Source: Lysobacteraceae bacterium
GTDB taxonomy: Bacteria; Pseudomonadota; Gammaproteobacteria; Xanthomonadales; Xanthomonadaceae
Direction: 5' to 3'
DNA: 34,788 bases
Assembly: GCA_027483745.1 (NCBI GenBank)
Contig: JAIXTZ010000109.1
Location: 1-34,788 of the forward strand
The notes below the pieces were generated by a model that had not been told where the DNA came from, made no database searches, and worked only from the letters and a program-made list of their open reading frames with translations. The translations under genes and the position numbers were made by a program. Below are positions 1-12,337 of this stretch, piece after piece (within the stretch, counting starts at the first letter, position 1; every line of letters starts with the position of its first letter).

Positions 1-472
1 CCCGTCCCGATGCGCGGTGGAGTATTGGCGCACGCCGACTGCAGGACGGCCGCGACGTGGGGCTCGTGGCGGGCTTCAGCCTGCCCTTGGGGGCGCGTCG
101 ACGCGCCGAACCGGCCATCGCCGCGGCACGTGCGGAGCAGGAATCCCTCGCGATGTCCCGCGAATCGGCCGCCCTGCAGCTCGAGGCCGTGGCCATCGAT
201 GCCTGGTCGCAAATCCAGACCGGCGCGCTCCAGGTCGATCGCCTGCGGACCGATGTGCTGCCGCGCCTGCAGCGTGCCGCCGCGCAGTCCGAGCGCGCCT
301 ACCGCGCCGGTGCCCTGAGCTACCTCGAGTGGGCCGCGGTCCAGACCGAAATCACCGCCTCGAACCTCGCGTTGCTGGAGGCCCGCGTGGCCACGCAGCG
401 CGCCCTGATCGAACTGCAGCGCCTCACCGCCGACCGCTGGTCGACGAATGACGAGCGCAAAGGAGTGTCCGA

Positions 473-476
<4 letters not shown>
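1..476 (+). CDS. czcC: CzcC-like outer-membrane efflux protein, C-terminal part (5' end outside window)
   Basis: The frame is open from the window edge (first full codon at position 3) to TGA at 474-476. The visible 157 residues read like the second half of a TolC/OEP-family channel: a short beta segment (VGLVAGFSLPLGARRRAEP) followed by a long alpha-helical stretch rich in Ala, Glu, Gln and Arg, ending in a helix containing EARVATQRALIELQRLT. CzcC-type proteins form the outer-membrane exit duct of CBA heavy-metal efflux pumps. The stop codon overlaps the next start as ATGA (473-476), so it is translationally coupled to the membrane fusion protein. The CzcC assignment rests mainly on the czcB and czcA genes that follow. 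It could equally be called CusC or CnrC-like, and the metal specificity cannot be read from this fragment. Confidence 0.85.
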
Positions 477-4620
<4,144 letters not shown>

Positions 4621-4734
4621 ACCCGCACCTCCTCGGCCTGATGACCGGAATTCACCGTCGCGCGGCGTGGAGGGCGGCTGCCCCCCTGCTAGGGTGCGTC
4701 CGCCCGCACGCCCGCGGCCCATGGAGACCCCACG

Positions 4735-5067
4735 ATGCGCCACGCCCGCCCCGCTTCCCTGCTGATCGCCCTGCTCGGCCTTGCTTTTGCCGGCAGCGCG
4801 GCTGCCGAAGACCTCGAGTTCGAGCTGACCAATGCGACGTCCGGCACGATCATGGAGTTCTACGCGTCGCCGTCCGACGTCGACGACTGGGAAGACGACA
4901 TCCTCGGCACCGACGTGCTCGGCGCCGGCGACAGCGTGAACATCACCATCGCCGACGGCCGCACGCAGTGCGAGTACGACATGAAGTTCGTCTTCGACGA
5001 CGGCAGCGAGACGACGGTGGACGCCGAGAACCTCTGCGAGACCGGCAGCTTCACCATCACCGAGTAA
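4735..5067 (+). CDS. Small secreted acidic protein of unknown function
   Basis: This 110-residue protein starts with a Sec signal peptide (residues 1-24, probable cleavage SAAA/ED). The mature 86-residue part is strongly acidic and predicted mostly beta (FELTNATSGTIMEFYASPS, DDWEDDILG, VNITIADG, TITE). Two cysteines, in QCEYD and NLCETG, could form one disulfide. Small alphaproteobacterial and xanthomonad secreted proteins with a similar 'N.T..TI.E.Y.SPS..DDWEDD.LG' pattern exist; I recall some being misnamed argininosuccinate lyase. No enzyme motif is visible. GGAG lies 8 bases before the ATG, which supports the start. It follows czcA by 114 bp but probably has its own transcript, because a hairpin lies directly downstream. 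Function is unknown; a periplasmic binding or scaffold role is only a guess. Confidence 0.8.
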   Translation: MRHARPASLLIALLGLAFAGSAAAEDLEFELTNATSGTIMEFYASPSDVDDWEDDILGTDVLGAGDSVNITIADGRTQCEYDMKFVFDDGSETTVDAENLCETGSFTITE

Positions 5068-5079
5068 GCGCGACACGGC

Positions 5080-5104
5080 CGAGGCTGCCTTAGGGGCGGC
5101 CTCG
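5080..5104 (+). terminator. Hairpin downstream of the small secreted protein gene (possible terminator)
   Basis: CGAGGCTGCC and GGCGGCCTCG form a 10-bp stem with one G-U wobble around a TTAGG loop, starting 13 bases after the stop codon. There is no T-run after the stem, so Rho-independent termination is only possible, not assured. Confidence 0.4.
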
Positions 5105-5176
5105 ACGCCCCAGCCCGCAACGCTGCGTTGCCCGACGCCTCTCGCCGTCGCCAAGGCCAGCGAGGAGGCTGCGGGC

Positions 5177-5962
5177 ATGGCCACGACCCTCCCCACGCTC
5201 TTCGTTTCGCACGGCGCACCGACCTTCGCGCTGGAGCCCGGCGCCGCCGGCGCGGCGCTGCGCGCCTTCGCCCACGCCCTGCCCCGCCCCCGCGCGGTGC
5301 TGCTGCTCTCGCCGCATTGGATGACGCGCGGCCTCGCGCTGACGGCGCACGAGCGGCCCCGCACGATCCACGATTTCGGCGGCTTCCCCGCACCGCTCTA
5401 CACCCTGCAGTACCCCGCCGCGGGCGACCCCGCCCTGGCCGCGCGCGTGCAGGCGCGGCTGGCGGATCACGGCGTGAGTGCGCACCTCGACCCGCAGCGC
5501 GGCTACGACCACGGCGCGTGGGTGCCGATGCGTCACCTGTACCCGGACGCCGACGTGCCGATGGTGCAGCTCTCGATGCCCGCCGACCTCGATGCGCGCA
5601 CCGCGGCGGCGCTCGGCGCGGCCCTGCGCCCGCTGCGCGAGGACGGCGTGCTGGTGGTGGGCTCGGGCAGCCTCACGCACAACCTGTACGAGCTCGACAT
5701 GGCGGCCGGCGAACGCCCCGCGCCCGAAGCGCAGGCCTTCGTCGAACACGTGAGCGCGTCGCTCGCGAGCGGGATGACCCCGGCGGCCTTCGCCGATCAA
5801 CTGATGACGATGCCGGGCCTCGCCCGCGCGCATCCGACCCTCGAGCACCTGCTGCCGCTGCCCTTCGCCCGCGCGGCGGCGGGCGAGGTCGCCACGGTGA
5901 CGCGGCTGGACGGCGGCTACCGCTACGGCGCGCTGTCGATGCACGCCTTCGTGTTCGCGTAG
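5177..5962 (+). CDS. DODA-type extradiol ring-opening dioxygenase (YgiD/LigB superfamily)
   Basis: This 261-residue protein matches the length and motifs of the class III (LigB-like) extradiol dioxygenase family that includes plant 4,5-DOPA dioxygenase and E. coli YgiD. Metal-site histidines expected for the fold are visible in FVSHGAP (His12), LLSPHWMT (His47), GSGSLTHNL (His168) and near the C terminus in ALSMHAFVF (His256); His112 in GYDHGAWVP is the conserved catalytic-type histidine. The protein is probably cytoplasmic and acts on a catechol-type substrate, with the physiological substrate unknown. GAGGAGG stands 8 bases before the ATG, an excellent ribosome site. It is convergent with tRNA-Arg, whose 3' end is 7 bp past the stop. 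It could be named ygiD, but orthology was not tested. Confidence 0.92.
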   Translation: MATTLPTLFVSHGAPTFALEPGAAGAALRAFAHALPRPRAVLLLSPHWMTRGLALTAHERPRTIHDFGGFPAPLYTLQYPAAGDPALAARVQARLADHGVSAHLDPQRGYDHGAWVPMRHLYPDADVPMVQLSMPADLDARTAAALGAALRPLREDGVLVVGSGSLTHNLYELDMAAGERPAPEAQAFVEHVSASLASGMTPAAFADQLMTMPGLARAHPTLEHLLPLPFARAAAGEVATVTRLDGGYRYGALSMHAFVFA

Positions 5963-5968
5963 GGGAAG

Positions 5969-6045
5969 TGGCGCGCCCGGAGGGATTCGAACCCCCGACC
6001 AATGGCTTCGGAAGCCACTACTCTATCCGGCTGAGCTACGGGCGC
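5969..6045 (-). tRNA. tRNA-Arg (anticodon CCG), CCA encoded
   Basis: On the minus strand the 7-bp acceptor arms GCGCCCG (6045-6039) and CGGGCGC (5979-5973) pair, with discriminator G and an encoded CCA at 5971-5969. The D-arm region AGCTCAGCCGGATAGAG, the anticodon loop TTCCGAA (anticodon CCG) and the T-loop GTTCGAATC are all present. Total length is 77 nt with CCA. It reads CGG arginine codons, which are common in this GC-rich genome. Confidence 0.97.
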
Positions 6046-6086
6046 GTGGTGTGCTGCGACTGCCGGGCGACCCACGGCAGGCGCGC

Positions 6087-6092
6087 AGTATA
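6087..6092 (-). promoter_or_regulatory. Likely -10 element of the tRNA-Arg promoter
   Basis: TATACT on the minus strand lies 41 bp upstream of the mature tRNA 5' end and is followed at once by the GC-rich discriminator GCGCGCC, a pattern typical of stringently controlled stable-RNA promoters. The -35 region is poor (GGTCGG at 17-bp spacing), so this rests on the -10, the discriminator and the position. Confidence 0.5.
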
Positions 6093-6123
6093 GCCGAGGC
6101 CGGCCCCGGCCGACCGCCGGGCC

Positions 6124-7314
6124 TCAGGGCGCCGCCACCCGGGCCGCGAGCAGGCGCTTGAGGAACCCATCGAGGGCGGGCTCGCCGTCGATCCAGCGCG
6201 CCACGACCACGAGGTCGTGCTCGCGGTCGATGACCACGGCATTCATGCCGTTGCCGACGAAGTACACGGTGCTTTCCGGCATCGAGGGGAGGGCTTTGCG
6301 CCCGGTGTTGAGGAACCAGTTCGCGTGGCCATAGGCGGGGTTCGCGGTGCCGGGCGTGCGCGAGCGCGCGATCCAGGCCGGGTCGATGAGCGGCTGCTCG
6401 CCCCAGCGGCCCTCGCGCAGGTAGAGCAGGCCGAAGCGCGCGAGGTCCCAGCTGTCGATGAACAGCCCGCCGCCCCAGTGGCCGCCGCCGGACACCGATT
6501 GCATCCGCTGGCCGTCGAGCGCGATCCACGAATTCCGGTAACCCTCCCAGCGCCAGCGCGAGGACGCGCCGATCGGGTCCATGATCCGCTCGCGGAACAC
6601 CACCGGCAGCGGCTCGCGGTGCACGTGCAGCGCCGCCAGCGCCAGCACGTTGATGCGCACGTCGTTGTATTCGTAGACCGCGCCCGGCGCGGCGCGCGGC
6701 GCGTTCGGCCAGGCCTCGGGGGTGTCGCCCACGGGGCGGTCGGCCCAGTCCGGCTTGCCCCACAGCGTGCCCTGCCAGTCGCTGGTCTGGCGCAGCAGGT
6801 GCTCCCAGGTGATCGGCGCGTTCTTCGGGTCGGTGAACAGATCGACCCCCGGCGGCATCGACGCCGCCACCGGCGCGTCGGGATCGATGCGGCCGTCCTG
6901 CCAGGCGAGGCCGACCACGGCCGACAGCGCGCTCTTGGTGATGCTGTGCGACATGTCGACGCGATCGGGCTCGCCGAACTGCGCGAGCACGCGGCCACGA
7001 TGGATCACCACGCCACTGACCGGCCCGCGCGGCGCCATCGGCCCGAGGATGCCGCCGAACCAGGGCTCGCGCTGGCCAAAGCTTCGAACCCACGCGGCGG
7101 TCTGGTCGCGCGGCGCGGGGTTCTCCTGCGTCTGCACCCACGCCACGGCCTCGGCGAGCTTCGCCGCATCGAAGCCGCAGTCGCGGGGCGGGCATTCGGC
7201 CCATTCGCCACGCGGCGGCACGTAGGCGGCATCGAGGGCCGGTGCCTCGGCGCGAACGCCGGACGGAAGCCATAGCGCGAGGCCGAGGGCCAGCGCAGAG
7301 AACGATCGGGGCAT
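6124..7314 (-). CDS. Secreted serine hydrolase of the class C beta-lactamase/DD-peptidase fold
   Basis: This 396-residue protein has a signal peptide (residues 1-22, ending GVRAEA). The SxxK catalytic tetrad appears as SITK at Ser124-Lys127, in HSITKSALSAVVGLAW. YND at 216-218 (EYNDVRINVLAL) occupies the place of the second YxN motif. The C-terminal strand region carries FVGNGMNAVVIDREHDLVVVARW. It belongs to the broad 'beta-lactamase family' (Pfam PF00144) that includes esterases, DD-peptidases and EstB-like enzymes; this subfamily is rarely a true antibiotic resistance enzyme. It acts in the periplasm or outside the cell, and its substrate is unknown. The FG-GAP protein gene lies 31 bp upstream on the same strand, so the two may be co-transcribed. 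The tRNA-Arg gene follows downstream. Confidence 0.9.
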   Translation of the reverse strand: MPRSFSALALGLALWLPSGVRAEAPALDAAYVPPRGEWAECPPRDCGFDAAKLAEAVAWVQTQENPAPRDQTAAWVRSFGQREPWFGGILGPMAPRGPVSGVVIHRGRVLAQFGEPDRVDMSHSITKSALSAVVGLAWQDGRIDPDAPVAASMPPGVDLFTDPKNAPITWEHLLRQTSDWQGTLWGKPDWADRPVGDTPEAWPNAPRAAPGAVYEYNDVRINVLALAALHVHREPLPVVFRERIMDPIGASSRWRWEGYRNSWIALDGQRMQSVSGGGHWGGGLFIDSWDLARFGLLYLREGRWGEQPLIDPAWIARSRTPGTANPAYGHANWFLNTGRKALPSMPESTVYFVGNGMNAVVIDREHDLVVVARWIDGEPALDGFLKRLLAARVAAP

Positions 7315-7345
7315 CGAGGGTCTCGGGGTCGGAATGCAGGAAGGT

Positions 7346-8512
7346 TCAGCGTGCCAGCAACACGTCCGGCGCGGCGCGCATGGCGAGGAAAAGTTCGGCG
7401 CGGCCGTCGCCGTCCACGTCGAGCATCACGCTGTCGAACAGCGGGCCGCGGATCGTCGCCGGCCACAGGCTGGCGGGGGCCGCTGCGAAACGCCCCGTGC
7501 CGTCATTGAGCAGCGCACGCACCGGCGAGGGCTGCGGCGCGCCGAACACCACGTCGGCACTGAGCAGGTCGAGGTCGCCGTCGGCGTCGAGGTCGTGCAG
7601 GTCGCCGTGGAAGCCGTTCTGCGTGTCGGTCGGCAGGTGCGTGGCGGTGACGTCGCTGAATCGGCCGCGGCCATCGTTGAGCAGCAGGCGGTCCTGCGCG
7701 TCGGCCTGCGGACGGCTGAAGCGGGTGTTGGCGAGGTAGACGTCGAGGTCACCATCGGCATCCACATCGCCGAGGCCCACCTTGCGCGTCTCGTCCGCCA
7801 GTGCGGGCCACTGCGCCGCAGGCGCGAGCGCGAAGCGGCCGGTGCCGTCATTGAGCAGCAGGCGCGCACCGTTCTCCTTGCCGAAGACGAGGTCGGCATC
7901 GCCATCGCCGTCGACATCACCGGCGATCACGTCCTGCGAGATGCCTTCGACCGGCGGCAGCGCGTCGCGGTCATGCGTGAACCCCGCGCGGCTGTCGTTG
8001 CGCAGCAGGCGATCACCGTCGGCATTGGCAGTGATGAGGTCGCGGTCGCCATCCGAATCGACATCGATGGCAATGATGCCGTTGCCGACGCTTCCGGAAG
8101 CCGCGTCGAAGGCAGCGATGGTGTAGCGGCCGGTACCGTCATTGAGCCAGAGCTCGGCGGCGCGGTCGTCCTCGCTGACGATGGCGAGGTCGAGGTCACC
8201 GTCGCCGTCGAGATCGGCGAGCGCGGCCTCCTCGTGGTCATGCGTGGTCTGCGGCACCCGCGAAGGGTCGGCGGTGAAGCGGCCGCGGCCGTCGTTCACC
8301 AGCACCTGCACGGGCGCCCACTCCATCGCGACCACGAGGTCGGTGTCGCCGTCGCCGTCGACATCGCCCGCCTTGGCATCCATCGACAGACCCGCGAGCA
8401 GGCCCGGCGGAAGCGCCTCGTCCAGGCTGACCCACGGCGAGGCAAACGCGGGTGCGGCGACGAGAAGGGCCAAGGCGGCCATCGAGCGGGGCGTGGGGGC
8501 GGGCAGACGCAT
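7346..8512 (-). CDS. Secreted FG-GAP/VCBS repeat protein, predicted seven-bladed beta-propeller
   Basis: This 388-residue protein has a signal peptide (about residues 1-25, ending APAFAS). The rest is made of near-regular repeats, each with a calcium-loop motif of the form D-x-D-x-D-G-D-x-D-L. Seven can be counted, beginning with DVDGDGDTDL at 50-59 and continuing through DLDGDGDLDL, DVDSDGDRDL, DVDGDGDADL, DVDADGDLDV, DLDADGDLDL and the weaker DVDGDGRAEL, separated by 'LLNDGTGRF' segments. Integrin-type FG-GAP propellers have seven blades, so this looks like a complete stand-alone propeller that needs calcium. Such proteins usually act in binding or adhesion outside the cell. It lies upstream of the serine hydrolase on the same strand and is divergent from the metalloprotease gene. 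No catalytic motif is seen. Confidence 0.9.
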   Translation of the reverse strand: MRLPAPTPRSMAALALLVAAPAFASPWVSLDEALPPGLLAGLSMDAKAGDVDGDGDTDLVVAMEWAPVQVLVNDGRGRFTADPSRVPQTTHDHEEAALADLDGDGDLDLAIVSEDDRAAELWLNDGTGRYTIAAFDAASGSVGNGIIAIDVDSDGDRDLITANADGDRLLRNDSRAGFTHDRDALPPVEGISQDVIAGDVDGDGDADLVFGKENGARLLLNDGTGRFALAPAAQWPALADETRKVGLGDVDADGDLDVYLANTRFSRPQADAQDRLLLNDGRGRFSDVTATHLPTDTQNGFHGDLHDLDADGDLDLLSADVVFGAPQPSPVRALLNDGTGRFAAAPASLWPATIRGPLFDSVMLDVDGDGRAELFLAMRAAPDVLLAR

Positions 8513-8688
8513 GAGGGTTCCGGATTGAACGAGGCTTCAGTGTCGATGCGGGGCCGTGAGCATCGCGCACAGCCCGGGGCGCGAACCAAACGTGATCGGC
8601 AGCACATTCTGTCGCGCCGCGCGCGCGATTCGTGCCAAATGTCAAAACCTGTGTTCCACTGCCGGCTTTGCTGTCCGGACCCCCCGCC

Positions 8689-11600
8689 ATGGCCCCCGCC
8701 TCCCGATCCGCCGCGCTGCGGCCCGCCCTCGCCCTGTGGCTCGCCGCCGCCGTCACCGTCCATGCCGCACCGACCTCGCCCGGACCGGCCGCCACCTTGG
8801 CTGCCGAGGTCCGCGACGACACGGCGGCGCTCAAGGCCGCGCTGGCGCGGGGCGATGAGCACGCCGCCCGCGCGGCGGCGGCGGAGCGCCTCGGCGCCCT
8901 GCGCAGTCTCCTCGAGGTCACGCCGTCGCAGGCGGCGGCGTTGCTGCTGGACGACGCCCAGGCCGAGGACGCACGCGAGGTGGTGGGCGACGCGGTCGAA
9001 ACCCGCCTCGTGGATGTCGAGGGCGAGCTCTCGGTCTACCACTTCGACGATTTCGAACGCGGCCGCAGCTGGGACGAGCACGTGATCACCGTCGCGGGCA
9101 AGCGCTACGACCTCGTCGGCATGACGGCGCTCCGCGACCTGCCGAACAACCGCCGCGTGCGCATCGCGAACGCGGTGCGCATCGACGACGCCCTCCTCGC
9201 GCTCGACGCGGTCGAGGTGCTGCCGCGCGCCGTGGCCAAGGCGCCGAACCGCTACGCCAGCGCGCGCATCGCCCTGCTGATGGTGAACTTCAGCGACGAC
9301 ACGCGGACACCGTGGACGCAGGCGCAGATGGAGACGGCCATGCAGGCCAACACGCGCTGGTACGACGAGGTCAGCCACGGCAAGCAGACCACGACGTTCC
9401 AAGTGTTCGGCTGGTACACGATGCCCAGCCCGAAGGCCGGCTGCGACTACACGCGCATCGAGAACGAGGCCGTCGCCGCGGCGCGCGCGGCCGGTGTCGA
9501 CCTCTCGGGCTACAACATCGTCGCCTTCGCTTTCCCGTCCAACGCCGACTGCGCCTGGGCCGGCCTGGGTGGTGGTGGCAATTTCTGGCTCAACGGCAAC
9601 AACAGCCTGCGCGTGATCGCGCACGAGGTGGGCCACGTGCTCGGCATCGGCCACGCCAATTCCGTGCGCTGCACCGACGGCCAGTACACGGACACCGCCA
9701 GCTGCACCCGCAACGAGTACGGCAGCCCCTTCGACGTGATGGGCGCCGCCAGCTCGGGCCACTTCCATCCGGGCGCGAAGACCTACCTCGACTACATCGA
9801 GGAGCGCACCGGCACGCAGGGCCTGCAGACCGTGACGCGCAGCGGCGAGTACGACGTCTTCCCCTATGCGACCAATACCACGCAGGTGAAGGCACTGGGC
9901 ATCCCGCGTCTTGGCAGCGGCCGGATGTACGTGGAGTACCGCACCGCCTTCGGCTTCGACGCCTCGCTCGGATCGCGCGTCGGCCCGCGCGTGCAGCTCA
10001 CCACCGGCACCAACACGCTGATCGACCTCACCCCGGCGACGACGACGTGGGATGACGCGTCACTCGCGGTCGGCGCGAGCTACGACGAAACCGGCAGCGG
10101 CATCCGCGTGCAGCTGCTGTCGGCGGATGCGACGAAGGCGCGCGTGCGCATCGACCTCGATCCCTGCGGCCGAACGCTGCCGCTGGTGCAGGTGACCGAC
10201 CTCACGCCGGGAGCGATGGCCGGGCAGACCAAGCGCCTGCGCGTGGACGTGAGCAATACCGATGATCCGTCGCAATGCGGCGCAGCCACGCGCTTCCGCC
10301 TGCTGGCCGAGCCGATGGGCGCCGGCACCCTCCTGCCGCCTGCGTCGTGGTCGCCCGCGGCCGAGGTGTCGCCGCCGCCCGGCGGCAGCGCCAGCACCGA
10401 ACTCGCGTTCACGCTACCGGCCGATTTCACCGGCAACCTGCAGTTCTATCTCGACGTGGCGAACGCGGCGCGTCCGCTGCTGAAGTCGCGCCCGCTGCAG
10501 ACCTTCACCGTGCCGACGCTGCAGCTTGAGGGCGTCTCGGGCGATGGCCAGAGCGCCAACGGCAACCAGGCCTTCGCGCAGCCGTTGCGCGTGCGCGCCC
10601 GCAACGCCGCGGGCGCCAGCGTGGCCAACCAGACGATCACCTTCACCGCGGCGCCGGGCACGACGTCGGCCACGCTTGGCAGCAGTGGCCGCTGCACCAC
10701 CGACGCGAACGGCGAATGCGGCATCACCGCGACGGCGCGCACCACGCCGGGCGCCTACGTGGTCCGCGCCACCGCCGCGGGCGCGGCGGGTGAGATCACG
10801 TTCCGCCTCACCAACAACGGCACGCTGACGGCCGACACGACGCCGGACACCTTCCAGCTGCCGGCCCGCAGCGGCGTGGGCTTCGGCGTGCCCGTCGCCT
10901 CCGGCACCGCCCGCATCGGCGGCATCAACACGGCCACCCCGGTGAGCGTCGAGAACGGCGAGTACTCGCTGGGCTGCGACGGCCGCTTCACCGCCGCCGC
11001 CGGCACGCTGGTCAACGGCACCGCGATCTGCGTGCGCCACACCAGCGCGCGCACCGGAAGCACCAACACCACGAGCACCCTGCGCGTCGGCACGCTGGCC
11101 GTGCCCTTCACGTCGACCACGGCGGCGGGCGGCGCCACCACCGGTTCGGTCGACACGATCCCCGACGCCTTCGCCTTCCCGGCGCAGGCCGGCGTCCCGC
11201 TCTCGAGTCTAGTGACCTCGTCGCCCGTGGAAATCCGCGGCCTGACCGGCGCGGCACCGGTGAGCGTGAGCGACGGCACGTACTCCGTGGGCTGCACCGG
11301 CACCTACACGAATGCCGCGGGCAGCATCTCGAACGGGCAGACCGTCTGCCTGCGCCATGCCAGCGCGGCGCGGAACAGCGTGAGCACCGCGACGACGGTG
11401 ACGATTGGCGGCGTCAGCGCGGAGTTCAAATCCACCACGGCGGCCAGCACGCGGCCGCAGACGGCCAACCAGTTCGACCTTTCGGGCGCCTGGTTCGAGC
11501 CGGCCACCGCCGGCCAGGGCCTGATGGTGGAGATGTACACCAGCGCGGCGCGCGGCGGCGCGGCGCCCTACCTGTTCGCGGGCTGGTTCACCTACACCGA

Positions 11601-12291
11601 CCGCGTCGGCGGCGTGGCCGAGCAGGACTGGTTCGCGCTCGAAGGCACCGGCAGTGCCGATGGCCGGGTGTTCCCGCTGACCATTGGCCGGCCGAACGCG
11701 AACGTGTTCGACAACGGGGCATCGGCCGGAGCGCCGGTGTCCCTCGGCACGGCGACGCTGACCTTCAGCTCGTGCACGCAGGCGGTACTCGACTACCAGT
11801 TCAACGCTGGCGGCGGGTCGCGAAGCGGCCAAGTGGTCTTGCAGCGGCTGCTGTCGAACGTGTCCTGCGACGAGACCGCCCCGGTGGCGAACGCGCCTCG
11901 CGGCTTCCTCAATTCCGGCGCGTGGTTCGAGCCGGCCACGGCCGGCCAGGGCCTGCTCTTCGAGCTGAACCCGGTGGATCGCCAGCTGTTCGGCGCCTGG
12001 TACACCTTCGCCGCCAGCGGCCCGGCCGACCACCGCTGGTACACGCTGCAGCTGGGCAACATCGACCCGGCGGCGACGCGCATCGCGGTGGTGCCGGTGT
12101 TCGAGACCACCGGAGGCCGCTTCGACCGCAACGAGCCGACCAGCATCCGCCAAGTGGGCGAAGCCACGATCGAGTTCACCGGCTGCAGCACCGGGACGCT
12201 CAGCTACCGCTTCACCGTCGGCGAACTCGCCGGACGCACCGGCGATATCCCGCTGAGCCGCGTCGGGCCCGCACCCAGCGAGTGCCGCTGA
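8689..12291 (+). CDS. Large secreted zinc metalloprotease (M11/gametolysin-like) with duplicated C-terminal modules
   Basis: From the ATG at 8689 this is a 1200-residue protein with a signal peptide (residues 1-27, ending TVHAA/PTS). An N-terminal propeptide-like region (about 30-185) precedes the catalytic domain. HEVGHVLGIGH at 312-322 supplies three zinc-binding histidines and the catalytic Glu, as in M11/metzincin-type enzymes, and FDVMGAAS downstream is a plausible Met-turn. The tail holds a Big-1-like domain (VANQTITFTAAPGTTSATLG) and two copies of a roughly 95-residue module (near 717-812 and 820-918, sharing VS..G.YS.GC and S...V.NGT..C.RH patterns). Last come two copies of a module starting GAWFEPATAGQGL (near 936 and 1083). 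A GTG at 8632 would add 19 residues ahead of the signal peptide and is less likely. Host-polymer or protein degradation outside the cell is inferred. Confidence 0.9.
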   Translation: MAPASRSAALRPALALWLAAAVTVHAAPTSPGPAATLAAEVRDDTAALKAALARGDEHAARAAAAERLGALRSLLEVTPSQAAALLLDDAQAEDAREVVGDAVETRLVDVEGELSVYHFDDFERGRSWDEHVITVAGKRYDLVGMTALRDLPNNRRVRIANAVRIDDALLALDAVEVLPRAVAKAPNRYASARIALLMVNFSDDTRTPWTQAQMETAMQANTRWYDEVSHGKQTTTFQVFGWYTMPSPKAGCDYTRIENEAVAAARAAGVDLSGYNIVAFAFPSNADCAWAGLGGGGNFWLNGNNSLRVIAHEVGHVLGIGHANSVRCTDGQYTDTASCTRNEYGSPFDVMGAASSGHFHPGAKTYLDYIEERTGTQGLQTVTRSGEYDVFPYATNTTQVKALGIPRLGSGRMYVEYRTAFGFDASLGSRVGPRVQLTTGTNTLIDLTPATTTWDDASLAVGASYDETGSGIRVQLLSADATKARVRIDLDPCGRTLPLVQVTDLTPGAMAGQTKRLRVDVSNTDDPSQCGAATRFRLLAEPMGAGTLLPPASWSPAAEVSPPPGGSASTELAFTLPADFTGNLQFYLDVANAARPLLKSRPLQTFTVPTLQLEGVSGDGQSANGNQAFAQPLRVRARNAAGASVANQTITFTAAPGTTSATLGSSGRCTTDANGECGITATARTTPGAYVVRATAAGAAGEITFRLTNNGTLTADTTPDTFQLPARSGVGFGVPVASGTARIGGINTATPVSVENGEYSLGCDGRFTAAAGTLVNGTAICVRHTSARTGSTNTTSTLRVGTLAVPFTSTTAAGGATTGSVDTIPDAFAFPAQAGVPLSSLVTSSPVEIRGLTGAAPVSVSDGTYSVGCTGTYTNAAGSISNGQTVCLRHASAARNSVSTATTVTIGGVSAEFKSTTAASTRPQTANQFDLSGAWFEPATAGQGLMVEMYTSAARGGAAPYLFAGWFTYTDRVGGVAEQDWFALEGTGSADGRVFPLTIGRPNANVFDNGASAGAPVSLGTATLTFSSCTQAVLDYQFNAGGGSRSGQVVLQRLLSNVSCDETAPVANAPRGFLNSGAWFEPATAGQGLLFELNPVDRQLFGAWYTFAASGPADHRWYTLQLGNIDPAATRIAVVPVFETTGGRFDRNEPTSIRQVGEATIEFTGCSTGTLSYRFTVGELAGRTGDIPLSRVGPAPSECR

Positions 12292-12310
12292 CGGCACGCG
12301 CCCGGAACAG

Positions 12311-12332
12311 GCGCGCCCGGCAGCGGGCGCGC
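12311..12332. terminator. GC-rich hairpin between convergent genes
   Basis: GCGCGCCCG and CGGGCGCGC form a perfect 9-bp stem around a GCAG loop in the 46-bp gap between the convergent metalloprotease and GH13 genes. It could stop transcription from both sides. There is no T-run on either side. Confidence 0.45.
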
Positions 12333-12337
12333 GCCAC

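Noticed and set aside
4690..4695. TAGGGT as a -10 before the small secreted protein gene
   Set aside because: Only a weak hexamer, and the -35 position (GTGGAG) has two matches; not reliable enough to list.
7346..8512. Regular repeats considered as a CRISPR-like or other DNA repeat array
   Set aside because: The periodicity is at the protein level (FG-GAP calcium loops) and the DNA repeats are degenerate.
8617..8645. TTGACA followed by TTGGCACG on the minus strand between the FG-GAP and metalloprotease genes, considered as a sigma-70 or sigma-54 promoter
   Set aside because: The -10 position is GCGCGG, and the sigma-54 -12 element TTGC is absent (GCGC found), so neither promoter class is supported.
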